DNA of 64,000 nucleotides from Yinghuangia sp045039925 (GTDB taxonomy: Bacteria > Actinomycetota > Actinomycetes > Streptomycetales > Streptomycetaceae). The notes under the pieces are model-generated. The model saw only the letters and a program-made list of their open reading frames with translations, had not been told where the DNA came from and did no database searches. Below are positions 8,461-15,874 of this stretch, one piece after another. The position numbers were made by a program, and so were the translations under genes. Location of the stretch: assembly GCA_045039925.1 (NCBI GenBank), contig CP108400.1:4092001-4156000 (forward strand), given 5' to 3'. Position 1 is the first letter of the stretch. Every line of letters begins with the position of its first letter.

Positions 8461-8782
8461 CTACTCCGACGCCTCATGCACTACCCCATGCATTGCTCCG
8501 GTCTCGTCGACGCCTTCCGGACCGACCCGTCCGATGCCGACTCGTAATGGACCTACGCGTCGCGCGCTCATCAGGGTTCCCCGCTTCGGGGGAAAATCTC
8601 ACCGGAATGACCGACGTCACAGCGGACAACCGCGCCGGCAGACCAGCCAGGCGACATGTCAGGAAATCACTCCCCCACCGCCCTCTTTTTCAACCCTCGC
8701 AATACTGTCGCCTCCCCAACGTCACCCGATTCGGCGAAGACGACTGGTTGTCCTCACCCGCCCGGCGCACTCCGAGTTGACA

Positions 8783-8810
8783 GACACCCCGTGTTGCAGG
8801 TGTCCTTTTC
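8783..8810 (+). terminator. Weak hairpin followed by TTTT; possible end of a small transcript
   Basis: GACACC (8783-8788) pairs with GGTGTC (8799-8804), then CTTTTC follows. A TTGACA hexamer lies directly before the hairpin at 8777-8782. No gene lies upstream on this strand, so this is only a candidate. Confidence 0.2.
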
Positions 8811-9214
8811 GTCATGTCCGCACACCGCATGCCGCTCCGGAGTCGCCACGCCGACGTCCGTCGGATCGCCGCTGCGCTGTGTTGTCGCACCTTCTGTATG
8901 AGCTGAGGGCGACCTTCCCGGTACGCCCTCGCCGCGCAGGCGGTGCCCAGGACCAGGTACGTCCGGGACATCCCTCCGGTTCGAACCCGCGGTGATCTTC
9001 TGCGGCCGACGACGCCATCCGCGTCCGGCCGCGGGGCTCCCGCCGGCGCCTCGGCCGCCTGCCGGTTCCCGATCCCGGCCCCACGACTCCCCGACTCGCG
9101 GAACTCTCCGAGTCCAGGGGCGTGCGGCCCACAGGTCCGGGACCACCACGGATCCAGTCCGACCCGCACGGCGGCCTCCCCCGCCGCGCCACCGCTCCCG
9201 AGGACTTCCCGCGC

Positions 9215-9781
9215 ATGTCCAGTGACATCACGGTCGCCGGCGACCCGCTCGCCGCACCCGCCCGCCTCGCCGTTCCGCCGGCGCCCGTCACCCGTCCGTC
9301 CGTCGCCCGGCTCTCCGGCCTCGCGACCCGCTACGCCGCCGAGGTCGCGGACGCGCTCGACACCGTCGAGTACGACCCGGTCTCCCGCTGGTACCGCCTG
9401 CTGCACGCCGCCGACGACCACGAGGTCTGGCTGCTGAGCTGGCTGCCCGGGCAGGGCACCGGCCTGCACGACCACGGCGGCTCGTCCGGCGTGTTCACCG
9501 TCGTCGCCGGCGAGCTCCACGAGCGCTCGCTGGTCGTCACGCCGCTGCGCCGCGCCGGCGCCCGCGAACGGGTGCTCGCCCCGGGGGCCACCCGGGTGTT
9601 CGGCCCGACGTACGTCCACGAGGTCACCAACGTCGGCACCGAGCCGGCCGTCAGCGTGCACGTCTACGCCCCGCGGCTCACCGCCATGACGATGTTCGAG
9701 GCGGACCACGAGGTCCTGTCGCGGCCCGGCAGCCAGCCGCTGCCGCGTCTGCGCGTCGAGCGTTCGGGGGAACACTGGTGA
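9215..9781 (+). CDS. Cysteine dioxygenase family protein
   Basis: A 188-residue cupin of the cysteine dioxygenase type I family, which uses non-haem Fe(II) and O2 to convert cysteine to cysteine sulfinate in the cytoplasm. The iron ligands are visible as GLHDHGGSSG (His85, His87) and YVHEVTNVG (His135). The first ~30 residues are Ala/Pro-rich and probably disordered. The ATG at 9215 is chosen as the first in-frame ATG of the conserved region; a GAGGA lies about ten bases upstream. The next gene starts inside its stop codon. Substrate could be another small thiol, since several actinobacterial cupins share this fold. Confidence 0.88.
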   Translation: MSSDITVAGDPLAAPARLAVPPAPVTRPSVARLSGLATRYAAEVADALDTVEYDPVSRWYRLLHAADDHEVWLLSWLPGQGTGLHDHGGSSGVFTVVAGELHERSLVVTPLRRAGARERVLAPGATRVFGPTYVHEVTNVGTEPAVSVHVYAPRLTAMTMFEADHEVLSRPGSQPLPRLRVERSGEHW

Positions 9782-10278
9782 CCTCTTCCCCGGCGACCCC
9801 GACACCACCGACGCCCTCGACGCCCCCGACCACCCCGACGTCCCCGGTGCCCGCGGCGTCCTCCACACCTCCGGTGCATCCCGACGCACCGCAATCCCGG
9901 CCGACGCGAGTGGACTCCCTCCTCGCCTCGGCCCGTTCGCGTTACACGCGCGTCTCGGCACGCGAGGCGTTCGAGGAGGCCGCGCGCGGCGCGGTGCTCG
10001 TCGACACCCGCAATGCCGGGCAGCGCGCCGCCGACGGCCTCATCCCCGGCGCGCTCGTCGTCGAGCGCAACCACCTGGAATGGCGCTTCGACCCGGAAGG
10101 CGACGCGCGCCTGCCGGAGGCGACCGGGTTCGACGCCCGCGTCATCGTGCTGTGCGACGAGGGCTACGCATCGAGCCTGGCCGCGGCGTCGCTGCTGGAC
10201 CTCGGACTCGTGCGCGCCACCGACATGGTCGGCGGCTTCCAGGCCTGGCGGGCGGAGGGGCTGCCGGTCGAGGACTGA
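9778..10278 (+). CDS. Rhodanese-like sulfurtransferase
   Basis: A 166-residue single-domain rhodanese. About 45 Pro/Thr/Ser-rich residues precede the domain, then VDTRNAGQRAADGLIPGAL (CH2A region) and the active-site loop VIVLCDEGYASS with Cys126, which would carry the persulfide. GTG at 9778 overlaps the TGA of the cysteine dioxygenase gene, so the two are translated together. This pairing fits disposal or transfer of cysteine-derived sulfur and is common in Streptomyces. The active loop is CDEGYASS rather than the classic CxxGxR, so the substrate may differ. Its last 115 bp overlap the 3' end of the convergent GT87 gene. Confidence 0.88.
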   Translation: MTSSPATPTPPTPSTPPTTPTSPVPAASSTPPVHPDAPQSRPTRVDSLLASARSRYTRVSAREAFEEAARGAVLVDTRNAGQRAADGLIPGALVVERNHLEWRFDPEGDARLPEATGFDARVIVLCDEGYASSLAAASLLDLGLVRATDMVGGFQAWRAEGLPVED

Positions 10279-11633
10279 TCCCGATCGGTGCGGCGGCGGT
10301 ACGCGCGTACCGCCGCCGCACCGGCCACCACCAGGAACGCGGCGGCGTACGCCGTCTGGTGGACGAGGCGGATCCGCTCGGCCGGCACCCCCGTGAACCA
10401 CGTGAAGTAGACCGCGTATCCGGCCAGGCCCACGGCCATCCACTCGGCCCGGCCGTCGAGCACCACGAGGGCGACCAGGAGCAGGGCGTACCACGGGTAG
10501 TTCGGGGTGAGCACGAGCAGCAGGGTGCCGGTCATCGTGAGCGCCGCACCCCAGGGGCGGTCCGGGTCGGCGCGGCGGCCGATCAGCACGGCGGCGGCGA
10601 GCAGCACGGCCAGGGCGGCGTACGGGGTCGCCGGCTCGGGCAGCACGAGGCCGAGCAGCCCGAAGCGGGCACCGTCGTCGTAGCGCTCCTCCCGCAGGTA
10701 GCCGGGCAGGTAGCCGACCACCGCGGAGCCGGACATCAGCAGGTACGGCACATAGGTCACGGCAACCGTGAGCACCGCGACTCCCCCGGTCAGCAGCGGC
10801 CTGCGCCGCGCGCTCCCGATCAGGGACGCGGCCGGGAACATCTTCACCGCGACGGCCGCCCCGGTCAGCAGGCCGCCGAGGACCGGCCGCCGGGCCGCCA
10901 CCGCCGCGAGGCCGAGGACCATGAACAGCACCCCGAGACCGTCGACATGGCCGTTGTTGCCGGACTCCAGCACGACCATCGGGCACCACGCCCACAGGAC
11001 CGCGTGCCGGGGATCGCGGCCGAAGCGCCGCAGCACGAGCAGCAGCGCCACCGTCACCGCCACGGCTACCAGTGCCGCCGCGGCCTGGACGGGCTCGCGG
11101 CCGCCGTCGGGGGTGACGGCGTGCACGCCGCGGTACCAGAACTGCGCGACGGGCGGGTAGATGGTGTGGACGGAAGGCCGGTTCATGAGCGTGCAGCTGC
11201 CGTCCGGCAGCGGGTGCCGGAACCAGCCGACGCAGTCTCCGGGCGGGAACAGCCAGTCGTCGCGCAGGTGTTCGAGTGCCGGGTCCTGCGGGCTGTACCG
11301 GTACGGCGAGATCCCGGCCGCCTGGACGCGCCCGTCCCAGGCGTAGCGGTACGCGTCGTCACTCGTCTGCGGCACCGCCGTCATGGCCACCGCCTGGAAG
11401 GCGACGGCCCCGAACAGGATCAGGGGGACGGCCGCACGGCGCGGCACTCGGCGTACGACGAGCCAGGCGGCGAGCGCGAACAGCACCCAGGTGACGCCGT
11501 AGACGGCGTGGATGGCCGGGGTGTCGGGGCGCGCGTACGGGCCGTGCACGGCGTAGGCGAGCGTGCCGCCCAGCGCGGCGGCCACCGCCGTGGCGGCCGC
11601 GGTCCAGCCGAAAGGGATCTTGCCTGCGGGCAT
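10164..11633 (-). CDS. Polytopic mannosyltransferase-like protein, GT87/DUF2029
   Basis: A 489-residue membrane protein with about ten to twelve hydrophobic segments. The GT-C signature follows the first spans: an acidic pair and aromatic cluster in TSDDAYRYAWDGRVQAAG, then MNRPSVHTIYPPVAQFWY. This matches the GT87 family, which includes polyprenyl-phosphate-mannose dependent transferases acting on the outer face of the membrane. The last ~40 residues (after RRTDRDQSS) are encoded opposite the rhodanese gene and have no hydrophobic or conserved character. The start at 11633 is the first ATG of the open frame; no strong ribosome site is seen. The acceptor is not known. Confidence 0.82.
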   Translation of the reverse strand: MPAGKIPFGWTAAATAVAAALGGTLAYAVHGPYARPDTPAIHAVYGVTWVLFALAAWLVVRRVPRRAAVPLILFGAVAFQAVAMTAVPQTSDDAYRYAWDGRVQAAGISPYRYSPQDPALEHLRDDWLFPPGDCVGWFRHPLPDGSCTLMNRPSVHTIYPPVAQFWYRGVHAVTPDGGREPVQAAAALVAVAVTVALLLVLRRFGRDPRHAVLWAWCPMVVLESGNNGHVDGLGVLFMVLGLAAVAARRPVLGGLLTGAAVAVKMFPAASLIGSARRRPLLTGGVAVLTVAVTYVPYLLMSGSAVVGYLPGYLREERYDDGARFGLLGLVLPEPATPYAALAVLLAAAVLIGRRADPDRPWGAALTMTGTLLLVLTPNYPWYALLLVALVVLDGRAEWMAVGLAGYAVYFTWFTGVPAERIRLVHQTAYAAAFLVVAGAAAVRAYRRRTDRDQSSTGSPSARQAWKPPTMSVARTSPRSSSDAAARLDA

Positions 11634-11746
11634 GCCTCGACGATGGCAGCCCGGACGGCCGGATCACGGCCGCCGCGTGCAGACGTCAGCACTCCGTAAG
11701 CACCGCCGGCGGTACGCGGACGCCCCTCGGGGGATTGAGTGCAGGC

Positions 11747-12961
11747 ATGAGGAGGACCCGCGTTCCCGGCGCACGCCGCCTGCCCGACGACATCCCGCTC
11801 CCGGCACCGCCCGAGGTACTGCGCAAAGGCCCGCTGCGCGAGGGCGCGTTCCGCACGGCGCTGCACGACCCGCGCACGGCGGTGGTGGTCGGACGCCTGT
11901 TGGGGACCGCGTTCGTCCTGTGCTTCCTGACCGGTGTGCTCAGCCATCTGATGCAGCATCAGCCCGGCTGGCTCGCGTTCCCGAGCCGCCCCGTCCGGGG
12001 CTACCAGGTGACCCAGGGGCTGCACGTGGCGGCCGGGATCGCGGCGGTTCCGCTGCTTCTGGTCAAGCTGTGGGTGGTCTACCCGCGGCTGTACGTGTGG
12101 CCTCCGGCCCGCTCGCTGCGCCACGCCCTGGAACGGCTCTCCATCGCCGTCCTGGTCGCCACCGCCCTCTTCGAACTGGCCACCGGACTGATCAACATCG
12201 TGCAGTGGTACCCGTGGGCGTTCCCGTTCGTACCGGTGCACTACTGGGTCGGCTGGGTGCTGACGGGCGCGCTGGTCCTGCACATCGGCGTACAGCTCCC
12301 GGTGATCACCGAGCACTGGCGGCGCGGCCCCGAAGCGGACCCGCCCCCGCCCGCGGGCGACGGCACCCCGTCGCGGCGCGGTCTGCTGGCGGCCCTCGGC
12401 GCGTCGGTCGGCGTGGTGACGCTCGCGACGATCGGCCAGACGGTGTCCCCTTTGGCGAAGGCGTCACCGCTGGCGCCGCGCCGCCCCGGCATCGGGCCGC
12501 AGCGGCTGCCCGTCAACCGGACCGCGGCACAGGCGGGCGTTCTGCAACCGATCCGTGACCCGGCCTGGCGGCTCACCATCGCCGGCGGCCCGGTCGAAGT
12601 CTCTTTGTCGCGGGAGGAGTTGCTGGCCATGCCGCAGCACTCGGTGTGGCTGCCGATCGCGTGCGTGGAGGGCTGGAGTGCGTCGGCGCAGTGGACGGGG
12701 GTGCGGGTCCGGGACCTCATGGACCGTGTCGGGGCTCCGAAGGGAGCGACGCTCCGGGTGTTCTCGCTGGAGCAGTTCAGCCCGTACTCGGTGATGGAGA
12801 TGCGGCGCGAATACACCCGTGATCCGCTCACCTTGCTGGCGCTGGGCGTCAACGGGGAAGCGCTCGCGGAGGACCACGGCTACCCCGCGCGGATCATCGC
12901 GCCGAACCGGCCGGGGGTGCTGCAGACGAAGTGGGTCGACAGGATGGAGGTGTTGACGTGA
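11747..12961 (+). CDS. Membrane-bound molybdopterin oxidoreductase with internal Tat signal
   Basis: A 404-residue fusion. Residues about 45-205 hold four membrane spans with paired histidines typical of b-type haem sites (LSHLMQHQ, GLHVAAG, VHYWVG, VLHIGVQ). A twin-arginine motif SRRGLLAALG (Arg210-211) then begins a fifth span. The C-terminal half is a sulfite oxidase-type molybdenum domain; IACVEGWS places the cofactor-binding Cys at 306. This is the architecture of the actinobacterial proteins inserted first by Sec and then by Tat (I recall SCO3746 of S. coelicolor). It likely reduces or oxidises an extracytoplasmic substrate using membrane electrons. ATG 11747 is preferred to an upstream TTG at 11735. 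The next gene overlaps by four bases. Confidence 0.87.
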   Translation: MRRTRVPGARRLPDDIPLPAPPEVLRKGPLREGAFRTALHDPRTAVVVGRLLGTAFVLCFLTGVLSHLMQHQPGWLAFPSRPVRGYQVTQGLHVAAGIAAVPLLLVKLWVVYPRLYVWPPARSLRHALERLSIAVLVATALFELATGLINIVQWYPWAFPFVPVHYWVGWVLTGALVLHIGVQLPVITEHWRRGPEADPPPPAGDGTPSRRGLLAALGASVGVVTLATIGQTVSPLAKASPLAPRRPGIGPQRLPVNRTAAQAGVLQPIRDPAWRLTIAGGPVEVSLSREELLAMPQHSVWLPIACVEGWSASAQWTGVRVRDLMDRVGAPKGATLRVFSLEQFSPYSVMEMRREYTRDPLTLLALGVNGEALAEDHGYPARIIAPNRPGVLQTKWVDRMEVLT

Positions 12962-13428
12962 GCGAACGCGTTCGCGGGACGGGTGAAGTCTCGGGGGCGG
13001 TACGCGTCTGGCGTCTGCTCCTCGGGGCGGCCGGGCTCGCCGGGATCGGCTACGGCATCGCCGGGTTGCTCGACCAGCCCGCGTACGTCGACAACTGGGC
13101 GGTACTGCGCTGGCTGGTCGGCGGCCTGCTGCTGCACGACATCGTGTTCGCAGGCCTCGTGTTCGGGGTCGGGTGGCTGGTGATGCGCACGTTTCCGGGC
13201 CGCGGGCCCGCGCCTTGGGTGCGGCGTACGCTGCTCGGCGGCCTCGCGGTCGGGGCGGCGGCCACGTTGATCGCGCTGCCCGCGCTGGTACGGCCGTGGC
13301 CGCCGCCGAATCCGTCGGTCCTGCCGCTGGACTACGGGCGGAACCTGGCGATGATCTGGGGTGCCGTGCTCGCGGTCACGGGGATGGTGATCGGCGTCCG
13401 CAAGTGGCTTGCGGGGCAGGCGCGCTGA
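12958..13428 (+). CDS. Small four-span membrane protein of unknown function
   Basis: A 156-residue protein with four predicted membrane spans (around WRLLLGAAGLAGIGYGIAGLL, VGGLLLHDIVFAGLVFGVG, LLGGLAVGAAATLIALPAL and LAMIWGAVLAVTGMVIGV). The GTG at 12958 overlaps the TGA of the molybdenum enzyme gene (GTGA), with a GGAGG about nine bases before it, so the two proteins are probably made together. A conserved-looking His-Asp pair (LHDIVFAG) lies in the second span. I do not recognise a named family. Possible roles are a partner subunit of the oxidoreductase or a helper in its membrane assembly, both inferred from coupling only. Confidence 0.8.
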   Translation: MSERVRGTGEVSGAVRVWRLLLGAAGLAGIGYGIAGLLDQPAYVDNWAVLRWLVGGLLLHDIVFAGLVFGVGWLVMRTFPGRGPAPWVRRTLLGGLAVGAAATLIALPALVRPWPPPNPSVLPLDYGRNLAMIWGAVLAVTGMVIGVRKWLAGQAR

Positions 13429-13465
13429 GTTGGTGTCAGGTCAGGCTGAGTTGGTGTCGGGTCAG
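13424..13465. repeat. 21-bp tandem duplication spanning two convergent stop codons
   Basis: Two adjacent copies (13424-13444 and 13445-13465) starting GCTGAGTTGGTGTC and ending GGTCAG differ at one base. Copy one holds the stop of the plus-strand membrane gene; copy two holds the stop of the minus-strand methyltransferase gene. Confidence 0.85.
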
Positions 13466-14223
13466 ATCGAGCCGGACAGCGCGGCGAACTGCCGTCCGTC
13501 GGCGGTCCACGTCTCCCGCACCCTGAACCCGCAGGCCGGAGCCATCTCTTCGAGCACCCGCACGCCCAGGCGGGCCCACCGGAACGGCGCCCCGGTCCGG
13601 CCGTGGGCGTCCTCGACGCGCGCCGCGAAACGCTCGTGCGCGTACGGGTCTTCGGCTTCCGTCTCGACGATCAGGCGGCCGCGGTTGCGCAGCAGCGCGG
13701 CCGTCCGGGTGAGCAGCGCGGCGGGGTCGCCGCCGATGCCGATGTTGCCGTCGGCGAGCAGGGCCGTGCCCCACCGGCGTTCGCCGGGCAGCGGATCGAA
13801 CACGGAGCGGCGCAGTGCGGCGCCGCCGGACGCGACGGTCAGGCGTACGGCGGCGGAGGCCAGGTCGATGCCGAGCGCCGGCACGCCGCGGCGGACGAGT
13901 TCGGCGACCAGTCGGCCCGGGCCGCATCCGATGTCGAGGGTCGGTCCCCAGCAGCGCGCGAGCATGGTGCGGTCGGCCGTGTCGGGGGTGGCCGTCCATC
14001 GGGCGATGTCGAGGGAGTGGCGGCGGCCGTCGGCGCGGCGGAGGTAGAGGGGGCCGCCGTTCCGGAGGGCGTGCTCGTACGGTTCGAGCGCGGAGGCGCC
14101 GGGTGTGGCGGTCTCGACTGTGGTGGTCCCGGCCGTGGTGGTGTCGACCCCGGTGGTCTCGACTGCGGTGGTCTCGACTGCGGTTGTCTCGACTGCGGTG
14201 GTCTCGACCGCGGCGGTCCTCAC
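13462..14223 (-). CDS. SAM-dependent class I methyltransferase
   Basis: A 253-residue protein. The cofactor-binding motif I is TLDIGCGPGRLVAEL near the middle, followed by an acidic post-I region (PALGIDLA) and DGNIGIGGDP at the motif IV position. The substrate is not evident. The start is a GTG at 14223 overlapping the TGA of the DUF2064 gene, which makes it the third member of a coupled set. Its N-terminus is unusual: about 37 residues of VETTA-type pentapeptide repeats encoded by a 15-bp minisatellite precede EPYEHALRNGGPLYLRR, where homology-like sequence begins. That extension is probably flexible and may vary in length between strains. Confidence 0.85.
   Translation of the reverse strand: MRTAAVETTAVETTAVETTAVETTGVDTTTAGTTTVETATPGASALEPYEHALRNGGPLYLRRADGRRHSLDIARWTATPDTADRTMLARCWGPTLDIGCGPGRLVAELVRRGVPALGIDLASAAVRLTVASGGAALRRSVFDPLPGERRWGTALLADGNIGIGGDPAALLTRTAALLRNRGRLIVETEAEDPYAHERFAARVEDAHGRTGAPFRWARLGVRVLEEMAPACGFRVRETWTADGRQFAALSGSI
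14111..14215 (-). repeat. 15-bp in-frame minisatellite encoding VETTA repeats
   Basis: Four nearly identical 15-bp units at 14156-14170, 14171-14185, 14186-14200 and 14201-14215 (plus-strand unit GTCTCGACTGCGGTG), with degenerate copies continuing to about 14111. They encode the N-terminal pentapeptide repeat of the methyltransferase. Confidence 0.9.
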
Positions 14224-14978
14224 GCGGGGCCGCCGGCCCGGGCCGGGGCGTCGGCTCTCGTCGTCCGCACCGCATGGGCCGGCTGCCGGGTCGCGGGCGC
14301 GGTTCCCTGCGTCGTACGCGTGGCCAGGGCGTCGTACGCGTACGCCAGGCGCGCGGTCCGGGTGTGCGGAGCACTCCGTGCCACCTCGGCGAGGTCGTCC
14401 GCGGTGTCGATGTCGTTGAGGACGGGCAGGTGGCGCACGATCAGCCCGGCGGCGACAAGGCGGTCGTACTGTGCGCGCCCGGTGTGCGGGACGGACATCG
14501 GCACCCCGCGGAGCAGGTCGGGGTCGGGGTCGCGCAGGCCCAGCGCCCAGAACCCGCCGTCGGCGGCGGCGCCGAACCACGCGTCGGCGGCCGTCCAGTC
14601 GACCGCCAGCAGATCGGGGGTGACCTGCGGGGTGTCCATGCCGATCAGGAGCGCCGGGCCGGTGCACGCGGCGAAGGCGGCGGCCAGGCGCTCGTCGAGT
14701 CCGCCGCCGCACTGCGGGACGACGTCGATGTCGGCCGGGAACCAGGCGCGCGGTGGGCCGTCCAGGACGAGGACCCGGCGGCGGGCGGGTGCGAGGCGTA
14801 CCGCGTCGAGTGTGTCGGCGAGCGCGGCCTCGGCGATGTCGGCGGCTTGTTCGGGAGTGAGCGGCGGGGTGAGGCGGGTCTTCACCCGTCCGGGGCTGGG
14901 CGACTTCGCGATGACGAGGAGTGTGGTGTCGGCGCCGATGTGGCCGCCGTCGGAGCCGCTGCGGGGCAGGTCAGACAC
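14220..14978 (-). CDS. DUF2064/TIGR04282 family glycosyltransferase-like protein
   Basis: A 252-residue GT-A fold protein of the DUF2064 group. It opens with LLVIAKSPSPGRVKTRL, the nucleotide-sugar binding start of the family, and carries LLIGMDTPQVTPDLL (the D-T-P motif) and a GGFWALGL glycine-rich turn. Members are cytoplasmic transferase-like proteins; one branch is linked to arsenosugar formation, but nothing here points to arsenic. GTG at 14978 lies inside the end of the GT2 gene (8-base overlap), and its TGA overlaps the methyltransferase start. The three genes form one translational unit. The last ~35 residues are Ala/Thr/Arg-rich and probably disordered. Confidence 0.82.
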   Translation of the reverse strand: MSDLPRSGSDGGHIGADTTLLVIAKSPSPGRVKTRLTPPLTPEQAADIAEAALADTLDAVRLAPARRRVLVLDGPPRAWFPADIDVVPQCGGGLDERLAAAFAACTGPALLIGMDTPQVTPDLLAVDWTAADAWFGAAADGGFWALGLRDPDPDLLRGVPMSVPHTGRAQYDRLVAAGLIVRHLPVLNDIDTADDLAEVARSAPHTRTARLAYAYDALATRTTQGTAPATRQPAHAVRTTRADAPARAGGPA

Positions 14979-15651
14979 GGGCCAGCACCGCGCTCATGTC
15001 GCGCACCGCAGTGATCGTTCCGCGCACGGTCCCGGTCACTTTCGACCGACCCGTCCTGGGCAGATAGCGCACGTCGGTCTCGCGGATCCGCCAGGAGGCC
15101 GATGCGGCTCGCACCACCATCTCCAGCGGGTAGCCGGACCTGCGGTCGGCGAGTCCCAGTCCGAGGAGGTCCGCACGGCGCGCGGCGCGCATCGGGCCGA
15201 GGTCGTGCAGGCGGGCCCCGGTGCGGGCACGGAGCCTGCGGGCGAGGACCTGGTTGGCGAACCGTGCGTGCGGGGGCCAGGCACGCCAGGTCGCGGGGCG
15301 TCGGCGGCCCAGCACGAGGTCGGCGTCGCCGTGCAGCACCGGGTTTGCGACGTACGGGAGTTCGCCCGGGTCGAGGGACGCGTCGCAGTCGCAGAAGCAC
15401 ACGACGGGCGCGGTGGCGGCGAGCAGGCCGGCGTGGCAGGCCGCGCCGAAGCCGCGTACCGGCTCCTCGACGACGTGGGCACCGAGTGCGCGGGCGAGGT
15501 CGGCGGAGCCGTCCGCCGAGCCGTTGTCGACGACGATCGGCCGGTAGCCGGGCGGCATGCGTCCGAGGACCCACGGGAGGGCCCCGGCCTCGTCGAGGCA
15601 CGGCAGGACGACATCGACGCGGGCGGCGGGCGGGGTGGAGGCAACGTCCAT
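14971..15651 (-). CDS. Family 2 glycosyltransferase
   Basis: A 226-residue GT2 protein without membrane spans. RVDVVLPCLDEAGALPWVL begins the nucleotide-binding fold, VVDNGSADGSADLA follows, and CFCDCDASLDPGELP holds the DXD-type metal site; RRSGYPLEMVVRA is near the acceptor end. It resembles polyprenyl-phosphate glycosyltransferases that lack the C-terminal membrane domain. I start it at ATG 15651, because TAGCGT sits exactly seven bases before that codon; a GTG nine bases upstream (15660) falls inside the box. It heads a coupled operon with the DUF2064 protein and methyltransferase and is divergent from the response regulator. Confidence 0.85.
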   Translation of the reverse strand: MDVASTPPAARVDVVLPCLDEAGALPWVLGRMPPGYRPIVVDNGSADGSADLARALGAHVVEEPVRGFGAACHAGLLAATAPVVCFCDCDASLDPGELPYVANPVLHGDADLVLGRRRPATWRAWPPHARFANQVLARRLRARTGARLHDLGPMRAARRADLLGLGLADRRSGYPLEMVVRAASASWRIRETDVRYLPRTGRSKVTGTVRGTITAVRDMSAVLARV

Positions 15652-15658
15652 GGCACTC

Positions 15659-15664
15659 ACGCTA
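15659..15664 (-). promoter_or_regulatory. -10-like TAGCGT seven bases before the GT2 start
   Basis: TAGCGT (minus strand), then seven bases, then ATG at 15651. The identical box and spacing precede the epimerase gene at 18946-18951, which suggests the two operons share a sigma factor or regulator. Confidence 0.45.
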
Positions 15665-15861
15665 GGCAGCGCGGGCCGGGATTCCGGGGCACGGCGTGCT
15701 TACGAAATTCGTACGTCGGGATTCGTACGCCGGGCTCCGGCGCGGGCCGGTCCGCACGCTGTTCGAGCGCACCCGCCGCGGCCGGTCGAACACGCCTCGG
15801 CGAGGTCTTACGGAATCCGAACGGCGCATCGGCGGCTCCCCGGCGCGGCGTGCGCCGTCCC

Positions 15862-15867
15862 TACACT
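15862..15867 (+). promoter_or_regulatory. -10-like TACACT seven bases before the response regulator
   Basis: TACACT is followed by seven bases and ATG at 15875, the arrangement expected for a leaderless mRNA. Confidence 0.45.
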
Positions 15868-15874
15868 CGGCCGT

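Larger units (their letters stand above)
8255..9214. other. 960-bp region without a supported gene
   Basis: Stretch between the divergent whiB and cysteine dioxygenase genes, visibly less GC-rich from about 8275 to 8800 than the flanking coding DNA. It contains a whiB promoter candidate and palindrome near whiB, a long inverted repeat at 8429-8460, a short hairpin followed by T residues at 8783-8810, and short open frames without a good ribosome site or familiar protein. A small RNA cannot be ruled out. Confidence 0.6.

Noticed and set aside
8690..8973. Minus-strand open frame of about 90 residues starting MSRTYLVLGTACAARAY
   Set aside because: No usable ribosome-site spacing, no recognisable family, and codon use unlike the genes around it.
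8978..9000. GGTTCGAACC looked like a tRNA T-arm
   Set aside because: Neither strand supplies a matching T-stem, anticodon arm or acceptor stem around it.
14220..14978. Arsenosugar biosynthesis role for the DUF2064 protein
   Set aside because: No arsenic methyltransferase or radical SAM partner nearby; the family name alone is not evidence.
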